A stretch of DNA of 64,000 bases from JALHOP01 sp964484195 (GTDB taxonomy: Bacteria; Myxococcota; XYA12-FULL-58-9; JALHOP01): the NCBI GenBank assembly GCA_964484195.1, contig CAZAER010000023.1, forward strand, positions 1 to 64,000, written 5' to 3'. The position numbers and the translations under genes are program-made. The first letter of the stretch is position 1, and every line of letters starts with the position of its first letter. Shown here piece by piece: positions 55,331 through 64,000 of this stretch. The notes under the pieces are model-generated. The model saw only the letters and a list, made by a program, of their open reading frames with translations. It had not been told where the DNA came from and did no database searches.

Positions 55331-56293
55331 TCAAAAAAACGGCAGCCAACTCCCCTTCCCATCCTCCCGTAACCTCCTCGTATCCGCCATCACCATCCCG
55401 TCGAACGTGAACCCCAAGTAAAGCAGCGCGCCCCCGGCGACAGCACCGGGGGCGCCTCCATAAATCATCCCCTTGCTATCGATCGCCGCCCCCACCGCAA
55501 CCACCGCGACCCCAGCCGCGAGCAGCACCCCGCCATACGTCCAGCAGGTGATGCTCCCCAAGCTCGGCCCCTCGCGCAGCGTATACACCACGGTCTCCTT
55601 GTCCTTCTTCGCGGTCAGATTCGCGACCATCGGCTTGAGCGGAGGGCTCACCACCGACAGCCGTGCATGACCCAATGCGAGCCCATCCAGCGTGCACCCA
55701 CTCTGGGCGTCGACCGGCTTCCCACATCCGTGCTCGCGTCCGTCGCTGGTGACGAGTCTCACCTCGAACGCGTGCTCTTGCTCGACCGTATCGAAGCGCA
55801 CCGTCAGCGGCGACAAGCTCTCCGCGGCGATCGGGGAGGGGGGCGCGGCGCGGCCTAGCACCTCGGCGACCCCCCGCTTCACGGCGTCGCGATAGAAGCG
55901 TTCATCGGCCTTGGCCGTCACCTGCGCCCGCCGTCGCACCTCGCCCGCCCGAACGTCGATGAGCGTCAGCGCGAGCACCAGCTCATCACCCAGCTTTCCC
56001 ACCGTTCCCGTCATCAAGAGCTCGACGCCGAGTGCCTGGGCGATATCCGTCGCGCAGCTCACGTCGTCGCAGCCGGCGGCATCTTTCAGGCGTTCGAGGC
56101 CCAGCATGGCATCGATATCCGCTGGCCGGACCACGGCGTAGGCGCCCGCGCTTTCGAGCTCGGCGACCACCAACAGGTCCAGAATCTGCGCCGTCTCCAC
56201 CGGAATGTTCTTCGCCGCCAGGGGCATGGCCGCGACGTGAGGACGATCGGCCACTGCCAAGAGGGCGACGGTTACCGCCAAGAAGGGCGACAT
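55331..56293 (-). CDS. Exported protein with CsgG/FlgO-like N-domain and two C-terminal membrane helices
   Basis: A 320-residue protein. ATG 56293 opens a signal peptide (MSPFLAVTVALLAVADRPHVAA); GTG 56317 is an alternative. Residues about 35-155 resemble the CsgG/FlgO-like domain common in myxobacterial envelope proteins (ILDLLVVAELESAGAYAVVRPADIDAMLGLE, DDVSCATDIAQALGVELLMTGTVGKLGDELVLALTLIDVRAGEV). A beta-rich segment follows, then two hydrophobic segments near 250-300. Function is unknown. It is divergent from gltI across 51 bp and could be co-regulated with it. Confidence 0.7.
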   Translation of the reverse strand: MSPFLAVTVALLAVADRPHVAAMPLAAKNIPVETAQILDLLVVAELESAGAYAVVRPADIDAMLGLERLKDAAGCDDVSCATDIAQALGVELLMTGTVGKLGDELVLALTLIDVRAGEVRRRAQVTAKADERFYRDAVKRGVAEVLGRAAPPSPIAAESLSPLTVRFDTVEQEHAFEVRLVTSDGREHGCGKPVDAQSGCTLDGLALGHARLSVVSPPLKPMVANLTAKKDKETVVYTLREGPSLGSITCWTYGGVLLAAGVAVVAVGAAIDSKGMIYGGAPGAVAGGALLYLGFTFDGMVMADTRRLREDGKGSWLPFF

Positions 56294-56344
56294 TGGTGGA
56301 ACTTTACTTGCGCCCACATCCCGCGCAACGGATGATTCGGCAAA

Positions 56345-59300
56345 ATGACTGCCGTTGTCGACCTACAGTCGCACCTGACGCGTCTGGCCGAGGAACCGTC
56401 GGATCCCGAAGCGCTTGCGGCCATCGAAACGAGCTTCGCCGGCGAAGGTCGTTGGGAAGAGCTCCTGCGCGTCTACGAGGACAGCGCCCACCGCCTCCAT
56501 GGAGAACCGGCAGCCCAGCTCCTGCGCAAAGCCGCGACCGTAAGCCTCCGCGAGCTGGTCAGCGCGCCGCGCGCCGAAGCCTATTTGCAGCGCGCCATCG
56601 CCGCGCACCCCACCGATCTCGAAGCCCTCCGTGAGCTGCGCACCATCTACCTCGCGCAGGGTGACTACGATCGTGGCACCGACATCTACGAGCGCGAGCT
56701 CACCCAAGTCGAAGACACCAGCGAGCGCGCCAAAGGCCTCTTGGCCCTCGCTCAAATCTATATCGAAAGCCTCGGCCGCATCGAAAAGGCCTTGGCCGCC
56801 CTGCGCCAAGCGCAGCGCATCGCCAAGGACAACCCGGAGATCTTCAAGCTCGCCGCCCACATCTACGAGGTGCAAGGCAAAGGCGAGCAGGCCCTCCAAG
56901 CGTTGGTCGACGAGCTCGCCATCAGCGGCGGCAAGACCGACGTCGTCGATCGTCTCGCGCTCTTGTGCGAGCGTTTGCTCGACCGCGCGAAGCTCCACGT
57001 CGAGTTGCGCGCCGCGCTCGGCGAAGCGCTCGATGCGCGCAAGGACGACGAAGGCGCCAAGCGCGTCATCGCCGAGATCGACGACATCAAGGCCAACTGG
57101 CAGGCCCGTGCCCAGATGCACGAGCAGCGCGCCCAGGAGATTGGTCTCACCGACAAAGCCGCCGCAGCGGACGTGTGGCTGTCGGTTGCCGAGCTGCAGC
57201 TCGTGTACGGCAACGAGGCCGACGCCGCGCTTGCTTCGATCGACAAAGCCTTGGCCGGCAAGGCGGGGCACCCGCTGGCGCTCAAGCTCCTCGAGGAAGT
57301 CTACGGCTCGCAAGACCGCTATGACGACCTCGCGTTGAAGCTCGAGATGATGGCGGCGTACGCCCGCGACCCGCATCTCGGTGTCGAGCTCTACTTGAAG
57401 GCGGCGATGCACCACTCGGTGCGTCTCGATAGCCCGGAGACCAGCGCTCGCATCTACGAGCGCGTCTTGCAGCTCGACCCAGGTAACAAGGTCGCGAGCA
57501 ACGCGCTTCTCGAGTTCTATCGTGAGCGCAAGAATTGGGACCGCGCCGTCCACATCCTCGAGAGCTGGAGCGAGCGCGCGGCGACCACCGAAGACCGTGT
57601 CGCGGCCCACTACAACCTGGCGCGCATCTTCGAGGACGAGCTCAAGGACAAGCAAAAAGCCCGGCCGCAGTACGAGGCCGTGCTTGCGCTCGACCCCGAG
57701 AATCAGGCGGCGGCCCGCGCGCTCGAGCAGGTCTACCGAGCGTCCGGCGATCACGCGGCGCTGGCCCGCACCCTCAAAGCCAAGCTCGCCGGCCTCCAGG
57801 GCGAAACCCGCTTGCCGGTCGTCACCGAGCTCGGTGAGCTTTACGCCGGGCCACTGGGAGCGCAAGCGTTAGCGCTCGAAGCGCTGGGCGAGGTCTACCA
57901 AGCCAAGCCGACCGCCGACATGCGCGAGCGGCTCGAAGAGCTGGCGGCAATGTCGGCGTCTTTCGCGGCGCTGGTGCAGATCCTCGAGGACGCCCTCGAG
58001 CGCATCGAGACCGACCGCGACAAGATCGACGCTCTGCATTCTCTGGCGGCGCTTTACGAAGGAGCGCGCGACGCGCCGATGGAGGCGCTGCGCATCCATC
58101 GCCGCATCCTTGCCCTCGACGACAAAGACGAGCGCGCCCGCGTGGCCCTCGACCGCCTGCTGCATCAGGTCGCCGAGAGCACCGACAAGATCGCTTTCTA
58201 CCGCGAGCAGGTCGAGCACGCCGTCGACGATGCCGAGCGGATCCGCATCCTCAAGAAGCTCGCAAAAGAGCTGGTCGAGTCCGCCAAGGACTACGCGCGC
58301 GCCCTCGACACCTACCGCGAGATCTTGAAGCTCGATGCGAACGATCGCGAGGCCGCCGAGGGTGTCCTCGCCATGTACCGGCGCGACAACCGCTGGGCCG
58401 AGCTCGCCGAGGCGCTCACCTACAAGCTCGAGCACGACAGCAAGTCGCCCGACCGTGTCGGCATCCAGCTCGAGCTGGCTCGCACCCTCGAGCAGCACCT
58501 GGCTCAGCTCGACCGCGCCGGTGACTGTTATTGCGAAGTGCTGCGGGAAGTGCCGACCAACGCCGAGGCCATCGCAGGCTCCGAGCGGCTCATCGGCCGC
58601 GTGCGCCATCCGTTGCGCATGGCCGAGGCGCTGCAGCCCTACTACGTGCAGAGCGGCTCCTGGCTCCAAGCGGCTGAAATGATCGAAATCCGCGCCCGCG
58701 AGTCCGACGACGAGGCTGGTCGGGCCGACCTCCTGCGATCGCTCGCGATCATCTACGAGCAGCGCCTAAAGCGCGACGAAGAGGCCTTAGGAGCCCTTTT
58801 ACGGGCTTTCCAAGCCGATCCGAACGACGCCGGCTTGCAGGTCGAGCTCGAGCGCGTCGCCCAGAAAGCGAACGACTACGAGGGCGTGGTTCGGGTCTAC
58901 CGCGCCGCCGCCGAGGCTGGTGCCGACGACGCCAAGCGCCGCTTGCTCTTGCGCGCGGCTGCCCTGGCGGAAAAAGGTAGCGATGGAATTGGTGCGACAC
59001 GGGACTACCTCCGCGTCCTAACGCTTGCCGAGGCTGACAATGCCGGTACACTCGATGGGCTCGGTCGATTGCTTGCGGCAGGCCTCCCGGCCGACGAGCT
59101 CCGCGAGTCCGTCGCGCTCGTTGCCTCGGATCTGCCGCCACAACGAGCGCGTTTGTTTTGGCGGACGCTCGCTCGGTTTTTCGGGATGGTCCAGGAACGT
59201 TGGGCTTCGGATCACATGCCGAAGTCACAAGTTTCGCAGTTCGCAAAAGAGGCTTGGAAGAACGTGCTGAATATCGACAAGGACGACGCAGAAGCCCTCG

Positions 59301-62300
59301 AGCAGCTCGATAAGCTCATCGACTCCTCGGCGGATCCCACCGAGCTCGCGAACCACCTCCGCCAGAAGATCCAGAGGAGCGGCGACGAGGCCAGCCTCAC
59401 GACTCACGGCGTGCAGCTCGCCGAGCTGCTGGCGAATCGTCTGAACGACGTGCCCACCGCGATAGCGGAGCTTCTGACCATCAGCGCCATCGCCCCGGGG
59501 AGCCGCCCGGTCTGGGCGAAGCTCGCCGAGCTCCAGGCCCGCGCCGGTCAGCCCAACGAAGCCGCGCACTCGATGCAGAGCGAGATCAACCTGCTGCCGG
59601 ACGGCGAGGAACGCCGCAACCGCCAGACCGCTTACGCCGAGCTCGTCGGCAAGCAGCTGCAGGACATCGAAGGTGCCTTGCACTCCCTCCAGGGCGTGCT
59701 GACCGCAGAGCCAGCTCACCCCGCAGCCACCGCCTTGCTCGAGCACCTCCACGGCGACGCCGGCGGTGTGCCCGATGTCCGCGAGCGTATCGAGCGCATG
59801 TTGCTGGCGTCGTACGCTGCGTCCGGCAAGTGGCAAGAGTCGGCGAATATCCTCCGTCACGCCATCGACAACTCGCACGATGCCACGACTCGCGTGCAGC
59901 TCACCAAAGAGCTGGCGCAGGTCCGCTCACTGAGGCTCAACGACAACGCCGGCGCCTTCGACGATCTCGAGCGCGTCTTCCACGACACGCCCAACGACGC
60001 CGAGCTTCGCGTCGAAATGGAGCGCCTCGCCGAGGCCGGTAGCCTTTGGGAGCAGCTGGTCACCGCTTACAACGGCGCCCTGACCGTGATCACGGACGCG
60101 GAGCAACAGAAGCCGCTGCGCCGCAAGCTCGCGCAAGTGCTCGACCAAAAGCTCGGCCGTCCCGCCGAGGCCATCGAGCACTACAAGGCAGCCACTGGCG
60201 GGCAGCTCCCCGACGACTTGCCGTCGCTCGAGGCTCTCGAGCGCGTCTACCGCACCAACAATGCGTCGGCGGATCTCGCCGAGGTGCTCGACGCCATCTA
60301 CCAGAAGACGCCGCCGGAGAACGTCGCCAAGCGCAAGGCATTGCTCGCCGAGGTGGCGCAGCTCGCCGAGGCCGTCGGTGACAAGTCGCGCGCCCTCGAC
60401 ACGTACAAGCTGCTGATCGAGCTCGATCCGAAGAACATCGGGGCCTTGCGACAGCTCGATACGGTGCTCGGCGATCTCAATCAGCCGGCGGAGCGCGGCG
60501 AGATCTTGCTGAAGCTCGTCGACTTGAACACCGCGAACCCGAACCTACTCGACGACTACCTCAAGCTTGCGACCGTGCAGATGCAGCTCGGCAAGCCCGA
60601 GGAGGCGCTCAAGCAGTACCGCTCGGTCCTCTTGAAGAAGCGCGACCACCAGGCGGCGATCAGCGGCCTCGAAGGTCTGCTCACGCAGGCGCCGAACAAG
60701 ACCGAAATCGCCCAGGTGCTCGAGCCGATCTACACCGCCAAGCAAGATCACGCGAAGCTCGCATGGGTCCTCGAGCAGCGGCTCGAAGGCACGGCCGATC
60801 TCACGCAGCGCAAAGGTCTGATCCGCCGCATCGGTGACATCTACGAAAATCGCCTGCAGCAGAAGGACAAAGCCTTCGGCATGGCGCGGCGCTCGCTGGG
60901 TGAAGACCCGGCCGACATGGGCGTGCGCATGTGGATCGAGAAGCTCGCGGGTGAAACCGGAGCGCTGGCTGCTTTGGCGGACGCTTACGTCGAGGAAGCC
61001 GAGAAGGCCGACGCGGCGCTCAAGCTCCAGTTCCACCGCCGTGCTGCAGCCATCTATCACGAGAAGCTCAACGACCATGCCGCCGCGGTCAACGAGTACC
61101 AGGCGATTCTGGGTCTCGAGCCTCGCGACGAGAAGGCGCTCACCGGTCTCGAAGGGATCTTCCGCGCCACCGAGTCGTACGGCGATTTGGTCGAGCTCCT
61201 GCGCAAACGTTTGGCGCTCACCGCCGGCGTCGAGCGCAAGCGCGAGTACATGAACGAGATCGCGACGCTCCAGAGCGACAAGCTCATGGACTTCGCCGCC
61301 GCCGTCGATACTTATCGGCAGATCCTCGAGGTCACGCCCGAAGACCAGGCCGCAGTGGCCAAGGTCGAGGCACTCCTCGGCCAGCTTTCACGCTGGGAAG
61401 ATCTCAGCGCGTTCTACGACCAGCAGATCAAACGCCTGGCCGAAAAGCGGGGCAAAGACGTCACCGCTCGCCGCCTCGATCTGACCTTCCGCCGCGGCCG
61501 CATCGCCGAGGAGCACTTCGCCGACCGCGAGGGCGCCGCCGAAATCTTCGGCAGCATCCTCCAAGAAGATCCGGCACACGCCCAGACCATCGGCTACCTC
61601 GAAGACCGCGCCAAAGGTGGCGGCTTCGAGGCGATGGCGTTGCTCGAGCGCGTCTACAAGGCGCAGGGCAGGTGGCGCGAGTACGTCGAGCTGCTCGAGA
61701 AGAAGCTCGCGCAGGTCGAAGGTCAGGAAGCGCGCCGTGACATCTTCATCGAGCTGGCGTCGACGTACGACCGTGAGCTCAACGCGGCCGACATGGCGTT
61801 CTTGGCTTTGACCCGCGCTTACAACGAAGACCGCGCCAACATGGACGTGCTCGGCTTGCTCGAGAAGCAGGCGGAGAAGCACGGCAATTGGGACGAGCTC
61901 GTCGAGGTGGTCGGCGTCGACATCGACGCGCTGCCCGACTTCAACACCCGCCAGTCCCTGCTGCGTAAGCTCGGCGACGTCGTCGGCATCAAGCTGAACG
62001 ACGTCGAGGGCGCGATGGTCTACCTGCAGCAGGCGCTGCAATACGACCCGGCCGATCGCGAGGCGATGGCGCAGCTCGATTCGTTGCTCGAGCGTCATCA
62101 GAAGTGGGCCGCTTTGGCGGACTTGCTCGAGCGTCGCGTCGAGCTGGCCACCGATCCGCGCATCAAGAGCCAGCTCCTCGAGCGCCTCGCCAGTGTCTGG
62201 GGTGAACGCCTCCACGACGCCGAAGCGGCGCTGCGCTGCCACAAGCAAATCCTCGAGATCGACCCCGACCATCCGCTGACCCTGAAGTCGATGGAGAAGC

Positions 62301-64000
62301 TCTACCGCGAGCTTCAGGATTGGGATTCTCTCGCCAAGAACCTGCTGCGTCAGGCCGACGTTCTCAAAGAGAAGTCCGATCAGGTCCGTATCCACGCCGC
62401 CGCCGGCACGCTCTTCGCCGAAGAGCTCGGCGATATGAGCATGGCCATCGAGCACTGGCTGAAGGTGGCCGAGCTCGAGCCGGCGCACGGCGAAGCCAAC
62501 AAGGCGCTCGTCGTGTTGCTCACGTCCGAAGAGCGTTGGGACGAGCTCGCCACCGTCTACCGCAATCAGCTCGCTCACACTCGTGACGTGTCCGCTAAAG
62601 CGGACATCAACCGCCGCCTCGGTGTCATCCTCGGCGAGAAGCTCGGGCGCAGCGAAGACGCGCTCGCTTCTTGGCTCGAGGTTTTGCAAACCGATCCGAA
62701 GAACGTCGACGCGCTCCGCGCCTTGCTCGGCCTCTATACCGAGCGCGCCATGTGGGAGCAGTTCGTCGATTCGGCTCGCCGGCTCATTCCGCTGGTCTCG
62801 CCGGAAGAGGCGAAGGAAGTGCGCTTCCTGCTCGCGAAGGCCTTGGGCGAAAATCTCGGCAAGCGCGAGGAAGCCATCAAGCTGGCGCGAGAAGTGCGGG
62901 CCACCGAGCCGCACACCGCCGAGTCCTTGGGCAAGCTCGCCGACATGCTCAAGAACATCGAGGCGTGGGACGAAGCCGTCATCGCTCTCGAGAAGGCCGG
63001 CAGCTTGACCGCCGAGCCGGGTCTCAAGGTGCAGCGCTTCTACGAGGCGGCGCAGATTCACCGCGACCGCTTGAGCAAGCCGAACGATGCCCGTGGTGCT
63101 TACGAGGCCATTCGCGAGGTCCAGCCGGACGACGAAGAGGCCTTCACCGCTTTGGCGCACATCTACCGCGACACCAACGAGTGGCGCCGGCTCGTGGCGT
63201 TGAACGAAGACTACGTGCCGCACGCCGGCGTTGCTTCGCGGCTCACCATCCTCACCGAGATCCGTGACGTCCAAGACGAAAAGCTCGGCGAGAAAGAGCT
63301 CGGCTTCATCGCCGCGTGCCGCGTCTACAAGGAGAATCCGCAGGATCTCCACGCGGCGGAGGTCCTCGAGCGCATTGGTCTCGAGACCGGCGGCGCCGAA
63401 GAGCTCACCGCCGTCCTCGAGGACGAGCTCGAGAACATCCACGACACGCAGGTGAAGGTGGCGTCGCTGCGCCGCCTCGCGCGACTGTACGCCGAAGAGC
63501 TCAAGGACGTGCACCAGGCGGAGACCGCGCTCGGTAAGATCCTCGACCTCGAGCCCGCCGACGTCGACGCCATCGACATGATGGCGAGCCTGGGCGCTCG
63601 CGAGGAGCGCTTCGACAAACAAATCCAAGCCTTGGAGCGCAAGCTCTCGGCGGTCGGTGAAGACACCACCCGCAAGGCCATCCTGTTCGACATCGCGCAC
63701 ATCTGGGAAGACCGCATCGGTGACGTCGACGAGGCCATCGTGGCTTTGGGCCGCGTCCTCGAGATCGATGGCGCCGACATCAACGCCTTGGACGGGCTCG
63801 CGCGCTTGTACGCTGGCGAGTCGCGTTGGGGCGAGCTCGCACACACCCTCACGCGCAAGGTGGAGCTAGCTCACGATCCGAAGCAAGGCGTCGATCTGCG
63901 CCTGCAGGTCGCGGCGCTCTGCGAAGGTGAGCTGGCGGACAACGAAGCCGCGATCGAGTGGTACCGTGGCGTGCTCGAGTTCGACCCGGGCAACGCAGTC
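56345..64000 (+). CDS. gltI: Giant TPR protein GltI (AgnA), 3' truncated by window
   Basis: A frame open from ATG 56345 to the last base of the window: 2552 codons with no stop. No signal peptide or membrane helix, so it is predicted cytoplasmic. It is a near-continuous chain of TPR-like repeats, each with a pattern such as ARIYERVLQLDPGNKVASNALLEFY or AIEHWLKVAELEPAHGEANKALVVLL, often with a conserved W-x-E-L (ERWDELATVYRNQL, GRWREYVELLEKKL). In Myxococcus, AgnA/GltI is a TPR protein of several thousand residues encoded next to gltJ/agmX. The size and repeat type match. It lies 8 kb after gltH, separated by unrelated genes. Confidence 0.8.
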   Translation, partial: MTAVVDLQSHLTRLAEEPSDPEALAAIETSFAGEGRWEELLRVYEDSAHRLHGEPAAQLLRKAATVSLRELVSAPRAEAYLQRAIAAHPTDLEALRELRTIYLAQGDYDRGTDIYERELTQVEDTSERAKGLLALAQIYIESLGRIEKALAALRQAQRIAKDNPEIFKLAAHIYEVQGKGEQALQALVDELAISGGKTDVVDRLALLCERLLDRAKLHVELRAALGEALDARKDDEGAKRVIAEIDDIKANWQARAQMHEQRAQEIGLTDKAAAADVWLSVAELQLVYGNEADAALASIDKALAGKAGHPLALKLLEEVYGSQDRYDDLALKLEMMAAYARDPHLGVELYLKAAMHHSVRLDSPETSARIYERVLQLDPGNKVASNALLEFYRERKNWDRAVHILESWSERAATTEDRVAAHYNLARIFEDELKDKQKARPQYEAVLALDPENQAAARALEQVYRASGDHAALARTLKAKLAGLQGETRLPVVTELGELYAGPLGAQALALEALGEVYQAKPTADMRERLEELAAMSASFAALVQILEDALERIETDRDKIDALHSLAALYEGARDAPMEALRIHRRILALDDKDERARVALDRLLHQVAESTDKIAFYREQVEHAVDDAERIRILKKLAKELVESAKDYARALDTYREILKLDANDREAAEGVLAMYRRDNRWAELAEALTYKLEHDSKSPDRVGIQLELARTLEQHLAQLDRAGDCYCEVLREVPTNAEAIAGSERLIGRVRHPLRMAEALQPYYVQSGSWLQAAEMIEIRARESDDEAGRADLLRSLAIIYEQRLKRDEEALGALLRAFQADPNDAGLQVELERVAQKANDYEGVVRVYRAAAEAGADDAKRRLLLRAAALAEKGSDGIGATRDYLRVLTLAEADNAGTLDGLGRLLAAGLPADELRESVALVASDLPPQRARLFWRTLARFFGMVQERWASDHMPKSQVSQFAKEAWKNVLNIDKDDAEALEQLDKLIDSSADPTELANHLRQKIQRSGDEASLTTHGVQLAELLANRLNDVPTAIAELLTISAIAPGSRPVWAKLAELQARAGQPNEAAHSMQSEINLLPDGEERRNRQTAYAELVGKQLQDIEGALHSLQGVLTAEPAHPAATALLEHLHGDAGGVPDVRERIERMLLASYAASGKWQESANILRHAIDNSHDATTRVQLTKELAQVRSLRLNDNAGAFDDLERVFHDTPNDAELRVEMERLAEAGSLWEQLVTAYNGALTVITDAEQQKPLRRKLAQVLDQKLGRPAEAIEHYKAATGGQLPDDLPSLEALERVYRTNNASADLAEVLDAIYQKTPPENVAKRKALLAEVAQLAEAVGDKSRALDTYKLLIELDPKNIGALRQLDTVLGDLNQPAERGEILLKLVDLNTANPNLLDDYLKLATVQMQLGKPEEALKQYRSVLLKKRDHQAAISGLEGLLTQAPNKTEIAQVLEPIYTAKQDHAKLAWVLEQRLEGTADLTQRKGLIRRIGDIYENRLQQKDKAFGMARRSLGEDPADMGVRMWIEKLAGETGALAALADAYVEEAEKADAALKLQFHRRAAAIYHEKLNDHAAAVNEYQAILGLEPRDEKALTGLEGIFRATESYGDLVELLRKRLALTAGVERKREYMNEIATLQSDKLMDFAAAVDTYRQILEVTPEDQAAVAKVEALLGQLSRWEDLSAFYDQQIKRLAEKRGKDVTARRLDLTFRRGRIAEEHFADREGAAEIFGSILQEDPAHAQTIGYLEDRAKGGGFEAMALLERVYKAQGRWREYVELLEKKLAQVEGQEARRDIFIELASTYDRELNAADMAFLALTRAYNEDRANMDVLGLLEKQAEKHGNWDELVEVVGVDIDALPDFNTRQSLLRKLGDVVGIKLNDVEGAMVYLQQALQYDPADREAMAQLDSLLERHQKWAALADLLERRVELATDPRIKSQLLERLASVWGERLHDAEAALRCHKQILEIDPDHPLTLKSMEKLYRELQDWDSLAKNLLRQADVLKEKSDQVRIHAAAGTLFAEELGDMSMAIEHWLKVAELEPAHGEANKALVVLLTSEERWDELATVYRNQLAHTRDVSAKADINRRLGVILGEKLGRSEDALASWLEVLQTDPKNVDALRALLGLYTERAMWEQFVDSARRLIPLVSPEEAKEVRFLLAKALGENLGKREEAIKLAREVRATEPHTAESLGKLADMLKNIEAWDEAVIALEKAGSLTAEPGLKVQRFYEAAQIHRDRLSKPNDARGAYEAIREVQPDDEEAFTALAHIYRDTNEWRRLVALNEDYVPHAGVASRLTILTEIRDVQDEKLGEKELGFIAACRVYKENPQDLHAAEVLERIGLETGGAEELTAVLEDELENIHDTQVKVASLRRLARLYAEELKDVHQAETALGKILDLEPADVDAIDMMASLGAREERFDKQIQALERKLSAVGEDTTRKAILFDIAHIWEDRIGDVDEAIVALGRVLEIDGADINALDGLARLYAGESRWGELAHTLTRKVELAHDPKQGVDLRLQVAALCEGELADNEAAIEWYRGVLEFDPGNAV

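Noticed and set aside
61388..63844. 818-codon minus-strand ORF inside gltI
   Set aside because: Antisense shadow of the TPR gene in GC-rich sequence; composition is that of reverse-complemented codons and no domain is seen.

Overview
The window is a GC-rich, gene-dense bacterial chromosome segment that I place in the Myxococcota. Three things support this. A cell-surface subtilase (5.8-8.1 kb) ends in a MYXO-CTERM-like Gly-Gly-Cys / hydrophobic / Arg-rich tail. A PilZ protein belongs to the myxobacterial single-domain type. Most of the right half carries homologues of the Glt gliding-motility envelope complex (and of its sporulation paralogue Nfs). A run of 100 Ns at 52376-52475 shows that this is a draft scaffold.

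Layout. 0-12.3 kb is mixed housekeeping and signalling: IlvE aminotransferase, a parvulin-type lipoprotein, an M14 peptidase, a receiver-GAF-HD-GYP regulator, the surface subtilase, a cyclic-nucleotide-binding protein, a RapA-like Swi2/Snf2 ATPase and a small DUF6265-like protein. 12.4-26.2 kb is an island of mostly unrecognised proteins around a TelA-family protein. It includes two paralogues, one a shortened form of the other, a repeat protein, an SCP2-like protein, a DcrB-like protein and a divergent protein with a possible Cys-His-Asp enzyme domain. 26.2-30.5 kb holds a membrane metalloprotease, a PilZ protein and a three-gene lipoprotein operon.

30.6-48.3 kb carries the Glt genes in two blocks: two beta-barrels plus gltC, then gltD-gltE-gltF-gltG-gltH. 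Between them sit a very large DHH-phosphoesterase protein and a flavin monooxygenase on the other strand. 48.4-56.3 kb holds a DUF726-like hydrolase, a phosphopantetheinyl transferase, an ECF sigma / membrane vWA-like pair, and a sigma54 activator divergent from an SPFH protein, with a textbook sigma54 promoter and two matching palindromes between them. From 56345 to the window edge runs a single open frame of 2552 codons, the giant TPR protein GltI/AgnA, cut off by the window.

Together the barrels (outer membrane), GltE (lipoprotein), GltC/GltD (secreted TPR proteins), GltG (FHA / single membrane helix / TonB-like tail) and GltI (TPR scaffold without an export signal) would form a trans-envelope machine. 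The motor genes (aglRQS), gltJ/agmX and gltK are not in the window.

The most unusual signal is a family of 7-bp tandem arrays (ATCGGNN). Four arrays are present. Each fills the gap between two convergent genes and all four read in the same direction on the + strand.
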